From an uncultured Ruminococcus sp. (lineage in GTDB: Bacteria > Bacillota > Clostridia > Oscillospirales > Ruminococcaceae), in contig CAMVRM010000001.1 in assembly GCA_947169885.1 (NCBI GenBank), positions 1-64,000 of the forward strand: a DNA stretch of 64,000 bases. Reading direction: 5' to 3'. Both the position numbers and the translations under genes were made by a program. Within the stretch, counting starts at the first letter, position 1, and every line of letters starts with the position of its first letter. The notes under the pieces were generated by a model that saw only the letters and a list, made by a program, of their open reading frames with translations, was not told where the DNA came from and did no database searches. Shown here one piece after another: positions 51,986-59,522 of this stretch.

Positions 51986-52016
51986 TAATACGATACTATC
52001 TGAAAGGACTGATTTG

Positions 52017-52784
52017 ATGTACAAGCAAGGCAAATATATCATAGCCGAAAAGCGTGCTATCGCCCGTGGCGTGTTCGACCTGACGGTTGACTGCCCGGAG
52101 ATCGCAGCGCTTGCAGAGCCGGGACAGTTCGCACAGGTGGCTGCTGACGGCTTTTTTCTGCGCAGACCTATCTCGATATGCGACATCGACAAACAAAATG
52201 GTACGATAAGGCTGGTTTTTGAGGTCAGGGGCAAGGGGACTGAAAAGCTCTCCGACCTGCAAAAAGGCGGACTTATCGACATTATCGCTCCGCTGGGTCA
52301 CGGCTTCACGGTGCTTGACGGCAAAAAAGCTGTCTGTGTCGGCGGAGGTATCGGAACTCCTCCTATGCTGGGTATCGCTAAGAAATACGGCGGTAATGCC
52401 GAGGTAATAAGCGGTTTCAGGACGGCAGGCATCGCAATTTTGCAGGAGGACTTTGCGGCGGCAGGATGTAAGACCACCCTCTGCACCGATGACGGCACAG
52501 CAGGTGTCCACGGTTTTGTTACTTCGCCGCTTGAAGAGCGCCTTAAAACGGACAAGCCCGATATTGTTTACGCCTGCGGTCCTATGCCCATGTTAAAGGG
52601 TATTGCGAACCTCTGCAAGCAGTACGGCGTTCAGTGCGAAGTTTCACTCGAACAGCGTATGGCTTGCGGCGTGGGTGCGTGCCTTGTGTGCGTTTGCAGA
52701 ACGGTGAAGAACGGCGAACAGCTTCTCAGTCACGTTTGCAAGGATGGTCCTGTGTTTGACGGAGAGGAGGTCGATTTTTCATGA
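52017..52784 (+). CDS. pyrK: Dihydroorotate dehydrogenase B, electron transfer subunit
   Basis: Passes electrons from PyrD's FMN to NAD+ through FAD and a 2Fe-2S cluster. The 255 residues from the ATG at 52017 (after AAAGGACT) include the FAD site RPIS (50-53), the NAD site around VGGGIGTPP (108-116) and cluster cysteines Cys217, Cys222, Cys225 and Cys241 in ACGVGACLVCVC...HVCKDGP. The spacing C-x4-C-x2-C-x15-C is as in PyrK. It overlaps pyrD by 4 bp, so the heterotetramer subunits are coupled. pyrG at the left of the window is a separate unit. No other pyr gene is adjacent. Confidence 0.95.
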   Translation: MYKQGKYIIAEKRAIARGVFDLTVDCPEIAALAEPGQFAQVAADGFFLRRPISICDIDKQNGTIRLVFEVRGKGTEKLSDLQKGGLIDIIAPLGHGFTVLDGKKAVCVGGGIGTPPMLGIAKKYGGNAEVISGFRTAGIAILQEDFAAAGCKTTLCTDDGTAGVHGFVTSPLEERLKTDKPDIVYACGPMPMLKGIANLCKQYGVQCEVSLEQRMACGVGACLVCVCRTVKNGEQLLSHVCKDGPVFDGEEVDFS

Positions 52785-53698
52785 GTGAAAGACTTAAAGT
52801 GAACGTCTGCGGCGTTGAGTTCAAAAATCCTGTTATCCCTGCAAGCGGAACTTACGGCTATGGCAGGGAGTATGAGAGCCTTTATCCGCTGTCCAAGCTG
52901 GGCGGCATATCTGTCAAGGGAACAACCTTGAACCCTCGTCAGGGCAATCAGGGTCCTCGAGTTGCAGAAACGCCTGCGGGTATGCTCAATTCCGTTGGTC
53001 TGCAAAACGGCGGTGTCAGAAAGTTCCTCGACTATGAACTTCCGAACCTGCTGACAAAAGATATTCGTGTTATCGCAAACATTGCAGGTGCAACTGTTGA
53101 CGAGTGTGCGGAACTTGCGGCGCTTATTGACCCGTCTGCGGTGGACATGGTTGAACTGAACATCAGCTGTCCGAACGTCAAGCAGGGCGGTGCGGCTTTC
53201 GGCACTGACTGCAATGTTGCGGCGGCAGTCACGGCGGCGGTCAAGAAAGAACTTCCCCATAAGCCGCTCATGGTCAAGCTTTCTCCAAACGTCACGAGCA
53301 TAACCGACATCGCAAAGGCGGTCGAGGCGGCAGGTGCTGACGCTCTGTCACTTATAAATACTCTGCTGGGTATGCGCATTGACATAAGGACACGCCGTCC
53401 GATACTTAAAAATAATGTGGGCGGTCTGTCAGGTCCTGCGGTTTTCCCGGTGGCTGTCAGAATGGTATGGCAGGTCGCAAACGCCGTTAAAGTGCCGATA
53501 GTCGGCATGGGCGGCATCGCAACATGGGAGGACGCAGTTGAGATGATGCTCGCAGGCGCTTTTGCGGTGCAGGTCGGAGCGGCGATATTTGCTGACCCGT
53601 ATGCGCCCGTGAAGATCGTTGACGGTCTTGAAAAATACTGTGCTGACAACGGTATCGCAAACATTTCCGAGATAGTCGGCACAGTTGCTCCGTGGTAA
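52781..53698 (+). CDS. pyrD: Dihydroorotate dehydrogenase B, catalytic subunit
   Basis: FMN enzyme that oxidises dihydroorotate to orotate with NAD+ via PyrK. The 305 residues are standard for class 1B. The active-site base is Cys130 in ELNISCPNVKQGG (class 1, not the serine of class 2). The FMN site includes Lys46 in GGISVKGTT, NPRQGNQGPR and the C-terminal phosphate-binding GMGGIATWEDAVEMMLAG. It overlaps pyrK by 4 bp. Fifty bases after the stop lies a short palindromic element (53749-53803), which may terminate the operon. Confidence 0.96.
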   Translation: MSERLKVNVCGVEFKNPVIPASGTYGYGREYESLYPLSKLGGISVKGTTLNPRQGNQGPRVAETPAGMLNSVGLQNGGVRKFLDYELPNLLTKDIRVIANIAGATVDECAELAALIDPSAVDMVELNISCPNVKQGGAAFGTDCNVAAAVTAAVKKELPHKPLMVKLSPNVTSITDIAKAVEAAGADALSLINTLLGMRIDIRTRRPILKNNVGGLSGPAVFPVAVRMVWQVANAVKVPIVGMGGIATWEDAVEMMLAGAFAVQVGAAIFADPYAPVKIVDGLEKYCADNGIANISEIVGTVAPW

Positions 53699-53748
53699 GG
53701 GCTATTACAATATATATTAAAAATTGAACGAATGAGCGTGAGACAAGT

Positions 53749-53803
53749 GTAAGAACCTGTTTTTGCAGGGCACTGTATGTCTCTTGTAAAGACAGGTTCT
53801 TAC
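53749..53803. repeat. 55-bp palindromic element E3, reduced relative of E2
   Basis: The ends GTAAGAACCTGT and ACAGGTTCTTAC are perfect 12-bp inverted repeats. The right part (CACTGTATGTCTCTTGTAAAG) resembles the right arm of E2. The core shared by E1 and E2 is absent, as after an internal deletion. Confidence 0.8.
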
Positions 53804-53853
53804 AGAAAAAAATTTATCGGAAACTGTAAAGACGTGATAGGGGGATATGCTGC

Positions 53854-54828
53854 ATGGAAACAGAATACTATTGTTTTGGTGACTTCGAGTTCACCTGCGG
53901 AAAAAATATCACGAGAAACACAAGCGAGATCCTGTCGGTCGGGCTTGTGATCTGTGACGATAATTACAAGATCGTTGAAAGCTTTTACTGCACTGCACGT
54001 CCTGCGGTCTATCCAAAGATGACTCAGCAGTGTATTGATCTGACTCATCTTTCACAGCAGGAGATATACAATTCGCCGGACAGCAACGCCGTTATGCGGA
54101 TAGTCTGCGATCTGCTTGACAAATATGACTGCGAAGACCTTTTTGTTTGGGGAAACTTTGACATGATAGGACTTTATTCCGATGCTCATATGCACGGAAA
54201 ACGCCATATGAACAGTGAATATATCCGTGATGTCGCAGAGAGTATCTATGACATTCAGCGTGATCTTGTTGAACAGCTCGGACTTCCCGAAGCGGTGAAC
54301 ATAGAGGAACTTTCGGGCGTTTTCGGGTTCACGCCCACTGACGGTACATATCATAATGCACTGAACGATGCAAGGGGGCTTTACGAAATATTTAGGGGGG
54401 CTTTCACGACCGATCTGAGCAAGAACAAAAAGCTTCAGCTTCTGATACAAAAGCGCCTTGACAGGATCGAAAAACAGCGGATAAAGGCTGCCGAACGCAG
54501 ACGTAATTATGCGCTTTCAATATCACTCTTTGAAGAAGAAAGGGAATATATCGACAGCTTCCCGAGAGAGGAACGTGACGAAGCCAGAAACAGATTTCTT
54601 GACAACAGATATATTGTCGTTAAGGCTATCCTGCATCACCCCGACTTTGAGGACTTTGTGTTCGTTGGTTTTAAACCTCCTAAAAAGCCGCTAGCTGTCA
54701 TTGATGAAAAATACTCTGAGGAAAAAAATCCCGGCAGTATCTTCACCTCGCCGTTCACAAAGAACAACTTTGCAAAAATGCTGGTGGAATATCAGCGTAT
54801 TGCTGACAAGGAAGAACTGGAAGTGTGA
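53854..54828 (+). CDS. DEDDh 3'-5' exonuclease-like protein
   Basis: The 324-residue product has an exonuclease domain of the RNase T/DnaQ superfamily (about 1-200). Motif I is DFEFT with Asp10 and Glu12, motif II is WGNFDMIGL with its Asp, and motif III HNALNDARGLYEIF with the His-x4-Asp pair, giving the DEDDh set. A C-terminal part (about 200-324) is basic and helical (KRLDRIEKQRIKAAERRR), followed by a region with no recognised fold. It resembles KapD-type and sporulation-inhibitor-like exonucleases rather than the polymerase III epsilon subunit. The substrate (RNA or DNA) is not determined. Confidence 0.85.
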   Translation: METEYYCFGDFEFTCGKNITRNTSEILSVGLVICDDNYKIVESFYCTARPAVYPKMTQQCIDLTHLSQQEIYNSPDSNAVMRIVCDLLDKYDCEDLFVWGNFDMIGLYSDAHMHGKRHMNSEYIRDVAESIYDIQRDLVEQLGLPEAVNIEELSGVFGFTPTDGTYHNALNDARGLYEIFRGAFTTDLSKNKKLQLLIQKRLDRIEKQRIKAAERRRNYALSISLFEEEREYIDSFPREERDEARNRFLDNRYIVVKAILHHPDFEDFVFVGFKPPKKPLAVIDEKYSEEKNPGSIFTSPFTKNNFAKMLVEYQRIADKEELEV

Positions 54829-54874
54829 CTTTCAGTCCTAATATGACGAATCTGATAATTTTTTGACAAAAGGC

Positions 54875-54903
54875 TTGATAAAATGCAGGTCTTGTGTTAT
54901 AAT
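54875..54903 (+). promoter_or_regulatory. Promoter of the DUF1858 gene
   Basis: TTGATA (54875-54880), a 17-bp spacer and TATAAT (54898-54903). Confidence 0.75.
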
Positions 54904-54937
54904 ACTTGTAAGGTATAGTTTGAAAGGAGTGATCCAA

Positions 54938-55141
54938 ATGGCATATAGGGTTGATAAGGACACGATCATCGGAGATATTCTTGACACTGATTTCGATGTT
55001 GCGCCTTACTTCATGGAGATCGGTATGCACTGTCTCGGCTGTCCTGCTTCGAGAGGAGAGACTATCGAACAGGCTTGCGAGGTACACGGTGTTGATCCTC
55101 AGGAGCTTATCGACAAGCTCAACGCTCATTTCGGTGAGTAA
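54938..55141 (+). CDS. DUF1858 redox-disulfide protein
   Basis: The 67-residue protein has a DUF1858 domain as found near hybrid-cluster proteins. It contains the CxxC pair in GMHCLGCPASRGETIEQACEVHG and the N-terminal helix DTIIGDILDTDFDVAPYFME. Such small proteins are thought to be redox-active through the CxxC. The start is ATG at 54938 with AAAGGAGTG upstream, and the gene has its own promoter. No hybrid cluster protein gene is in the window, so its partner is unknown. The converging hairpin at 55158 closes the transcript. Confidence 0.9.
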   Translation: MAYRVDKDTIIGDILDTDFDVAPYFMEIGMHCLGCPASRGETIEQACEVHGVDPQELIDKLNAHFGE

Positions 55142-55157
55142 ACCACACAACAACAAG

Positions 55158-55204
55158 AAAAGCTGACTGCGCTTTTTTTAAAGAAGCACGGTCAGCTTTT
55201 TATT
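55158..55204. terminator. Bidirectional terminator
   Basis: AAAAGCTGAC (55158-55167) pairs with GTCAGCTTTT (55191-55200) with extra inner pairing (GCGCTT/AAGCAC), followed by TTATTTT. It serves the DUF1858 gene and the minus-strand permease. Confidence 0.85.
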
Positions 55205-57916
55205 TTATTCTCTGTTTTTGAGTATCTCAACGGGGGAGATCCTGCTTATCTTTCTGACGAGCATTCTGTTTATCACGATATAGATAAGCAGAAGTGCGCA
55301 GTAGATCACAAGATAGAGGTAAGGTGGGAATCCGAGTTTCATGGAGCAGGCAATATTCGGGATAAAAGAGGGGTAGATGCTGTTCATGGCAAGCTTTGCG
55401 AGCGGTATCGTCACCAGTCCGCCGACTGCGATTATCGCCGTGTTGCCGTTCAGATAGAGTTTGCGTATCTCGTTAGGGCGGTAACCGAATATCTTTATGA
55501 GCGATATGCCCATGGTGCTTCGGTCGATCATAACGCCCAGCATCAGATACATCACCACGCAGAAGATGATAACGCCTGCTGCTATGAGTACAACTATGAG
55601 CGATGACATTTGCGAGATGAACACGCCTGCGCTCTTTTCAACATCTTCCTTTGTCGTGACGGAATAGAGCCTGCCCTCGTCGATGTCCAAAGCTTTTGAG
55701 GAATACACGGCGTTGAAGTAGTCCTCGTCAGCATCGAAAAGTTCACGCATACTTTCAATATCCATAAAGATCGTGAATCCGGGAGAATATTCGCTTATGC
55801 CCGTTACCGTGAAGCTGTGGTCGATGTCGGCGGCTTCGTCAGTGAATGTCACTCTGTCGCCGACTTTATAGCCGTAGCGCTCAACGAGGGAAGTGTTTAT
55901 GACTGCCTTGTTCTTGCCCTTTTCGGGAACGGCATCAAAATAGCGGCTCTTTCCGTTAAGACCTATGACCGTTACATCGAGCGTGTAGCCCATGCAGTCG
56001 GTCGAGAGCGTTTCGATATAAGCGCCCTCGCCGCCTTCGGGGACATTTTTTTCGGGGTACTTGTAGAGATACATATAGTTGTACTTCGTGTCTTCAATAG
56101 TATACTTGTTGACCGACTTACACATCACCATGCAGTCAAGTCCAAGCATGACTACCATTAGCGAAACGAACATTCCGAGCGTAACGGTAACAGCCGAACG
56201 TGTCTCACGGATAAGCTGTCTGACTGCAAAAAGCCGTGTGAAGCTTTTGGTTTTGAGTTTCAGCTGTTTGTAACTGCCTGCCGACTGTTCGTTCTTTATG
56301 AGCGAGAGGGCTGTGCGTGAGAGTTTTTTGTTTATGACTGCCGCATTGACGGCTGCACAGATAACAGGCGGCAAAACGAGCGCATAAACGATAAGATACG
56401 GGGGATAGACAACATCGAAAACAGGCGTTGAGAAATAGTTGTAGCTGTCCTCAGTCTGTGTGCCTATACCTATCGGCGAGAAGCCCAGCACCGCACCGAT
56501 AAGTCCGCCGACAAACGCCATGACCGTCGGCAGGGTTATGTAGTGGCGGAGCAGGTCTTTTTTCTTTACGCCCAGTGCATAGAGCGCACCGATGACGCTC
56601 TGTTCACGCTCTATCTGGTGAACAACGAACACCGAGATAACATAAGCAAACAGTGCAAGGACTATCACGCCTGCCGCAAGACCTGCATTCTTGTCCATAA
56701 CAACATCGCCTGCCGCCGCATCAATACGGATATTGTCCTCAGCCTTGACAAACGAAGTCAGGTTGTCGATGTCTATCTCGAACACTTCATCGAGCAGTTC
56801 GGAAGTGCTGTCCTGCATCTCATCTATGCCGTCATTCAGCTTTTCCGAGCCGTCAGCGGCTTTTCCTGCGCCCTCGGTGTAGCTTTCGACTCCCTCTTTA
56901 AAGCTCACAATGCCGTCAAGACTTGCTTTTAAAGCGGCGAGATCCTCCGAGTGCGTCTTTTCGATAAGTGCGTCAAGAGTTTCGGAATAATTTTCTTCGG
57001 TAAGAGTGATGTTCTGTTTCATCGCCGCAAGAGAAGCACTTGCAGAAGCAAGGTAGCCGTCAAGCAGTTCCTGCACTCCCGAGTTGAGTTTTTCACTGTT
57101 GCTGTCAAGTTCTTTCAGCCCGTCAGTTAGTTCCTGTGAACCATCAGCAAGTTCAGCGATGCCGTCCTCTATCTCACGGCGCTTGTCAAGTATCTCGTCT
57201 ATCGTTTCCTTGAAGTACTTGTTCTCGATCTTTGTGTAGTCAAATTCAAGTGCTTTTATCTTGTCTTTAAGCTGTTCGGCTGTTGAATCGTCCAGTCTGA
57301 AAGCATAGGTGTATTCCTCGGCGGTCTGGGAAGTGTTGTCACGGAAATAGCTGTACTGCTCATCGGTCACGAACATCAGCCCAAAGCTTGAATGTTCCAC
57401 CGCCGTGTCCGAGAACGCCGCAAGCGTCAGGTCATAGTCGGGTGAAGAACCGATACCTGTTACCGTCAGTTCAGCGCCCGAGACAGTGAACTTGCTCCCG
57501 ACTGACAGCGACTTTGCCTTTGCGTAGTTTTTTTCGAGAACTGCCTCGCCTGTGTTTTCGGCAAGTCTGCCCTCGTCAAGCTGAACAAGGTCGATGTTCT
57601 GACGGTTTCTGAACATTCTTATAACAGAGCCGTCATCTGCTTTGAGGTCAAGTGAGAACATTTGTTCTATCTCCGTGCCGTCATCAGAAAGCAGGAGCAG
57701 TTCGCTTTCGGTGAGCGGCAGAAAGACTGTGAACTGACCGTCCTCAACACGGTTAATGCTTTTCATGTTCTCAGTGCCTTGTATAATGACCTCTGCCGAA
57801 CCGACTATCCCGACAACAAGATATATGCCCATGACGATGAGCAGGACAAGTGCAAGATAGCGCCCGAAGTTGGTTTTCAGTTCACGGGGAAGCCGCTTTC
57901 TTAAAACGCCGTTCAT
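55205..57916 (-). CDS. FtsX-domain ABC transporter permease
   Basis: The 903-residue permease has an N-terminal helix (about 17-38), a long extracytoplasmic domain with a heptad-repeat segment (about 225-390, with runs such as LADGSQELTDGLKELDSNS), three helices in a first FtsX domain (about 415-535), a second extracytoplasmic domain (about 610-770) and a final three-helix FtsX domain (about 780-895). The cytoplasmic coupling segments GALYALGVKKKDLLRHYITLP and LIKIFGYRPNEIRKLYLNG are visible. Its start overlaps the ATPase stop by one base (TAATG). The D/G/S-rich coiled-coil insert resembles YhgE/Pip-like transporters. Confidence 0.9.
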   Translation of the reverse strand: MNGVLRKRLPRELKTNFGRYLALVLLIVMGIYLVVGIVGSAEVIIQGTENMKSINRVEDGQFTVFLPLTESELLLLSDDGTEIEQMFSLDLKADDGSVIRMFRNRQNIDLVQLDEGRLAENTGEAVLEKNYAKAKSLSVGSKFTVSGAELTVTGIGSSPDYDLTLAAFSDTAVEHSSFGLMFVTDEQYSYFRDNTSQTAEEYTYAFRLDDSTAEQLKDKIKALEFDYTKIENKYFKETIDEILDKRREIEDGIAELADGSQELTDGLKELDSNSEKLNSGVQELLDGYLASASASLAAMKQNITLTEENYSETLDALIEKTHSEDLAALKASLDGIVSFKEGVESYTEGAGKAADGSEKLNDGIDEMQDSTSELLDEVFEIDIDNLTSFVKAEDNIRIDAAAGDVVMDKNAGLAAGVIVLALFAYVISVFVVHQIEREQSVIGALYALGVKKKDLLRHYITLPTVMAFVGGLIGAVLGFSPIGIGTQTEDSYNYFSTPVFDVVYPPYLIVYALVLPPVICAAVNAAVINKKLSRTALSLIKNEQSAGSYKQLKLKTKSFTRLFAVRQLIRETRSAVTVTLGMFVSLMVVMLGLDCMVMCKSVNKYTIEDTKYNYMYLYKYPEKNVPEGGEGAYIETLSTDCMGYTLDVTVIGLNGKSRYFDAVPEKGKNKAVINTSLVERYGYKVGDRVTFTDEAADIDHSFTVTGISEYSPGFTIFMDIESMRELFDADEDYFNAVYSSKALDIDEGRLYSVTTKEDVEKSAGVFISQMSSLIVVLIAAGVIIFCVVMYLMLGVMIDRSTMGISLIKIFGYRPNEIRKLYLNGNTAIIAVGGLVTIPLAKLAMNSIYPSFIPNIACSMKLGFPPYLYLVIYCALLLIYIVINRMLVRKISRISPVEILKNRE

Positions 57917-58617
57917 TATAAGTCCTCCAGTTCTGCGGCAGGCACACGCTTTTCGTTTTCATATTCGCTTTTTACAAGTCCGTCTTTGATGATGATGACT
58001 TTGTGTACCATGTTCTTGATCGAGTTGTTGTGAGTGACGATGAGCATTGTCGTGCCGTACTGAGCGTTGACCTTTTCAAGCAGTACAAGAATGTCACGGG
58101 AAGTCTTTGAGTCGAGTGCGCCTGTCGGTTCGTCGCACAGCAGAAGCTTCGGGTTCTTGATAAGCGCCCTTGCGATAGCGCATCTCTGCTGCTGACCGCC
58201 CGAAAGCTGGGGAGGGAACTTGTTCTGATGTTCGGTAAGCCCGAGAGTTGCGAGCAGTTCGTCCATGTCGAGCGGCTTTTCGGCGATGTGCTGACATATC
58301 TGTATGTTCTCACGGACGGTCAGGTTTGGCACAAGGTTGTAGAACTGGAATATGAAGCCGAGATTGTCACGCCTGTAATCCGAAAGTTCGTTAGGCTTTA
58401 ACCCGAAGATCTCTTTTCCGTCAACTTTCACCGAACCCGAATCCATTGTGTCAAGTCCTCCGATGCAGTTGAGCAGAGTTGATTTTCCCGAACCGCTCGT
58501 TCCCTGAATAACGCACATCTGCCCACGCTCAACGCCCGTTGTCACGCCTTTCAGCACCTGAATGTAGCTTGTGTCTTTTCCGTAGCTTTTCTTGACATCT
58601 GTCACTTGTAAATACAT
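57916..58617 (-). CDS. ABC transporter ATP-binding protein (MacB/LolD type)
   Basis: The 233-residue ATPase of the FtsX-type transporter downstream starts at the ATG at 58617 behind GGAGGG, which yields the usual MYLQVTDVKKSYG beginning. An upstream in-frame ATG adds nine unlikely residues. Walker A is GTSGSGKSTL, the signature LSGGQQQRCAIARAL, Walker B LLLCDEPTGALD and the H-loop VTHN. It lies in a tetR-ATPase-permease operon; a perfect inverted repeat TTAGCAAATGCTAA (58638-58651) lies just upstream. Such systems often export antimicrobials or signals, but the substrate is unknown. Confidence 0.93.
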   Translation of the reverse strand: MYLQVTDVKKSYGKDTSYIQVLKGVTTGVERGQMCVIQGTSGSGKSTLLNCIGGLDTMDSGSVKVDGKEIFGLKPNELSDYRRDNLGFIFQFYNLVPNLTVRENIQICQHIAEKPLDMDELLATLGLTEHQNKFPPQLSGGQQQRCAIARALIKNPKLLLCDEPTGALDSKTSRDILVLLEKVNAQYGTTMLIVTHNNSIKNMVHKVIIIKDGLVKSEYENEKRVPAAELEDL

Positions 58618-58637
58618 ACTTTTCCCTCCATATATCA

Positions 58638-58651
58638 TTAGCAAATGCTAA
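58638..58651. promoter_or_regulatory. Inverted repeat upstream of the ATPase gene
   Basis: TTAGCA-AA-TGCTAA, arms perfectly complementary, 21 bp upstream of the ATPase start. It may be a regulator or processing site within the tetR operon. The function is unknown. Confidence 0.4.
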
Positions 58652-58692
58652 CTGCTATCCTGTTTAAAAGTGCCGTATCTCAGGCACTTAGT

Positions 58693-59307
58693 TTACTTGT
58701 CTATGAGAATATATTTCATCCAGCAGTCAACGAGCATATCCATAACAGGCTTTATCTCACGAAGCGCCGTCTGTTCGTCCGAAATGTGCGTTATAAGATG
58801 CACGAATGCGTTTATCTGCACATGGCTGAACCAGTGGAGCATATACTCATTGACACGCTTGTCGGGGACTGCCGCCGCATAGTGTTCCGCAAGCCTTATG
58901 TAATAGCTGTCGGTCATGCTGATTATATCATCGACAACATTTTCGTACTTTGAACCTGCCGACTTGTCAAGCAGGATCATTATCGCATCATGGTCGGCGT
59001 AAAGCTTAGGGATAAGCAGGTCTGCAAGTTCATCGTGGTCGCCTTCGACGTGCTTGTAAACACTGAAATCCTCCTCCGCTTCATCGGAGTAATGCTGTTT
59101 GAGTACCGCATAGATATTCGCAAGCGGCTCGTCAACGATCGCCCCCAGAAGTCCGTTTTTGTCCTTAAAGAAGAAATATACCGCACCTGTTGTCAGCCCT
59201 GCGGCAGAGCTGATACTGCGCAGCGAGGCTTTTGCGAATCCCTTTTCAAGAAATTCCTTTTTTGCACATTCTATCAGCCTTTCACGGCTGTCATTTTCGT
59301 ATGTCAT
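58693..59307 (-). CDS. TetR-family transcriptional regulator
   Basis: The 204-residue regulator heads the operon. It has an N-terminal TetR helix-turn-helix (about 5-55: RERLIECAKKEFLEKGFAKAS, then ISSAAGLTTGAVYFFFKDKNGLL with the typical Y-F-F recognition helix) and an all-alpha ligand domain after it. The start chosen is MTYENDS (59307), with AGAGGTGAC 5-6 bp upstream; an alternative GTG/ATG is ten codons earlier. Large palindromes overlap its promoter (59327-59373), so it probably represses itself and the downstream ABC exporter until a ligand binds. Confidence 0.93.
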   Translation of the reverse strand: MTYENDSRERLIECAKKEFLEKGFAKASLRSISSAAGLTTGAVYFFFKDKNGLLGAIVDEPLANIYAVLKQHYSDEAEEDFSVYKHVEGDHDELADLLIPKLYADHDAIMILLDKSAGSKYENVVDDIISMTDSYYIRLAEHYAAAVPDKRVNEYMLHWFSHVQINAFVHLITHISDEQTALREIKPVMDMLVDCWMKYILIDK

Positions 59308-59326
59308 GCTGTCACCTCTGTTTGTC

Positions 59327-59352
59327 ATAACACTGTTACGTAACAATGTTAT
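59327..59352. promoter_or_regulatory. 26-bp TetR operator
   Basis: ATAACACTGTTAC (59327-59339) and GTAACAATGTTAT (59340-59352) form a palindrome with a single mismatch. It overlaps the -10 box and start region of the tetR promoter. Confidence 0.8.
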
Positions 59353-59379
59353 CTTATCACATAACAGTGTTATTGTCAA
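59351..59379 (-). promoter_or_regulatory. Promoter of the tetR operon with second half-operator in the spacer
   Basis: Minus strand: TTGACA (59379-59374), a 17-bp spacer and TAAGAT (59356-59351). The spacer holds ATAACACTGTTAT (59361-59373 complement), matching one arm of the operator, so two sites flank the -10 box. Confidence 0.8.
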
Positions 59380-59450
59380 TAGCTGTAAATTATTTTTGTC
59401 GCAAACAACAAACAGTGAGCGTAATAAAAAGCAATATTTCGGCGAACTGA

Positions 59451-59488
59451 CACAAAAATATCCCCGAAGCGCATCAACACCTCGGGGA
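59451..59488 (-). terminator. Terminator of pepF
   Basis: Minus strand: TCCCCGA...TCGGGGA (59488-59482 with 59467-59461), then TATTTTTGTG. The stem shares the CCCCGAAGCGC sequence with 15868 and 30323. Confidence 0.75.
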
Positions 59489-59522
59489 CATATCATATGA
59501 TCCGTTGAATGAGATAAAACTA

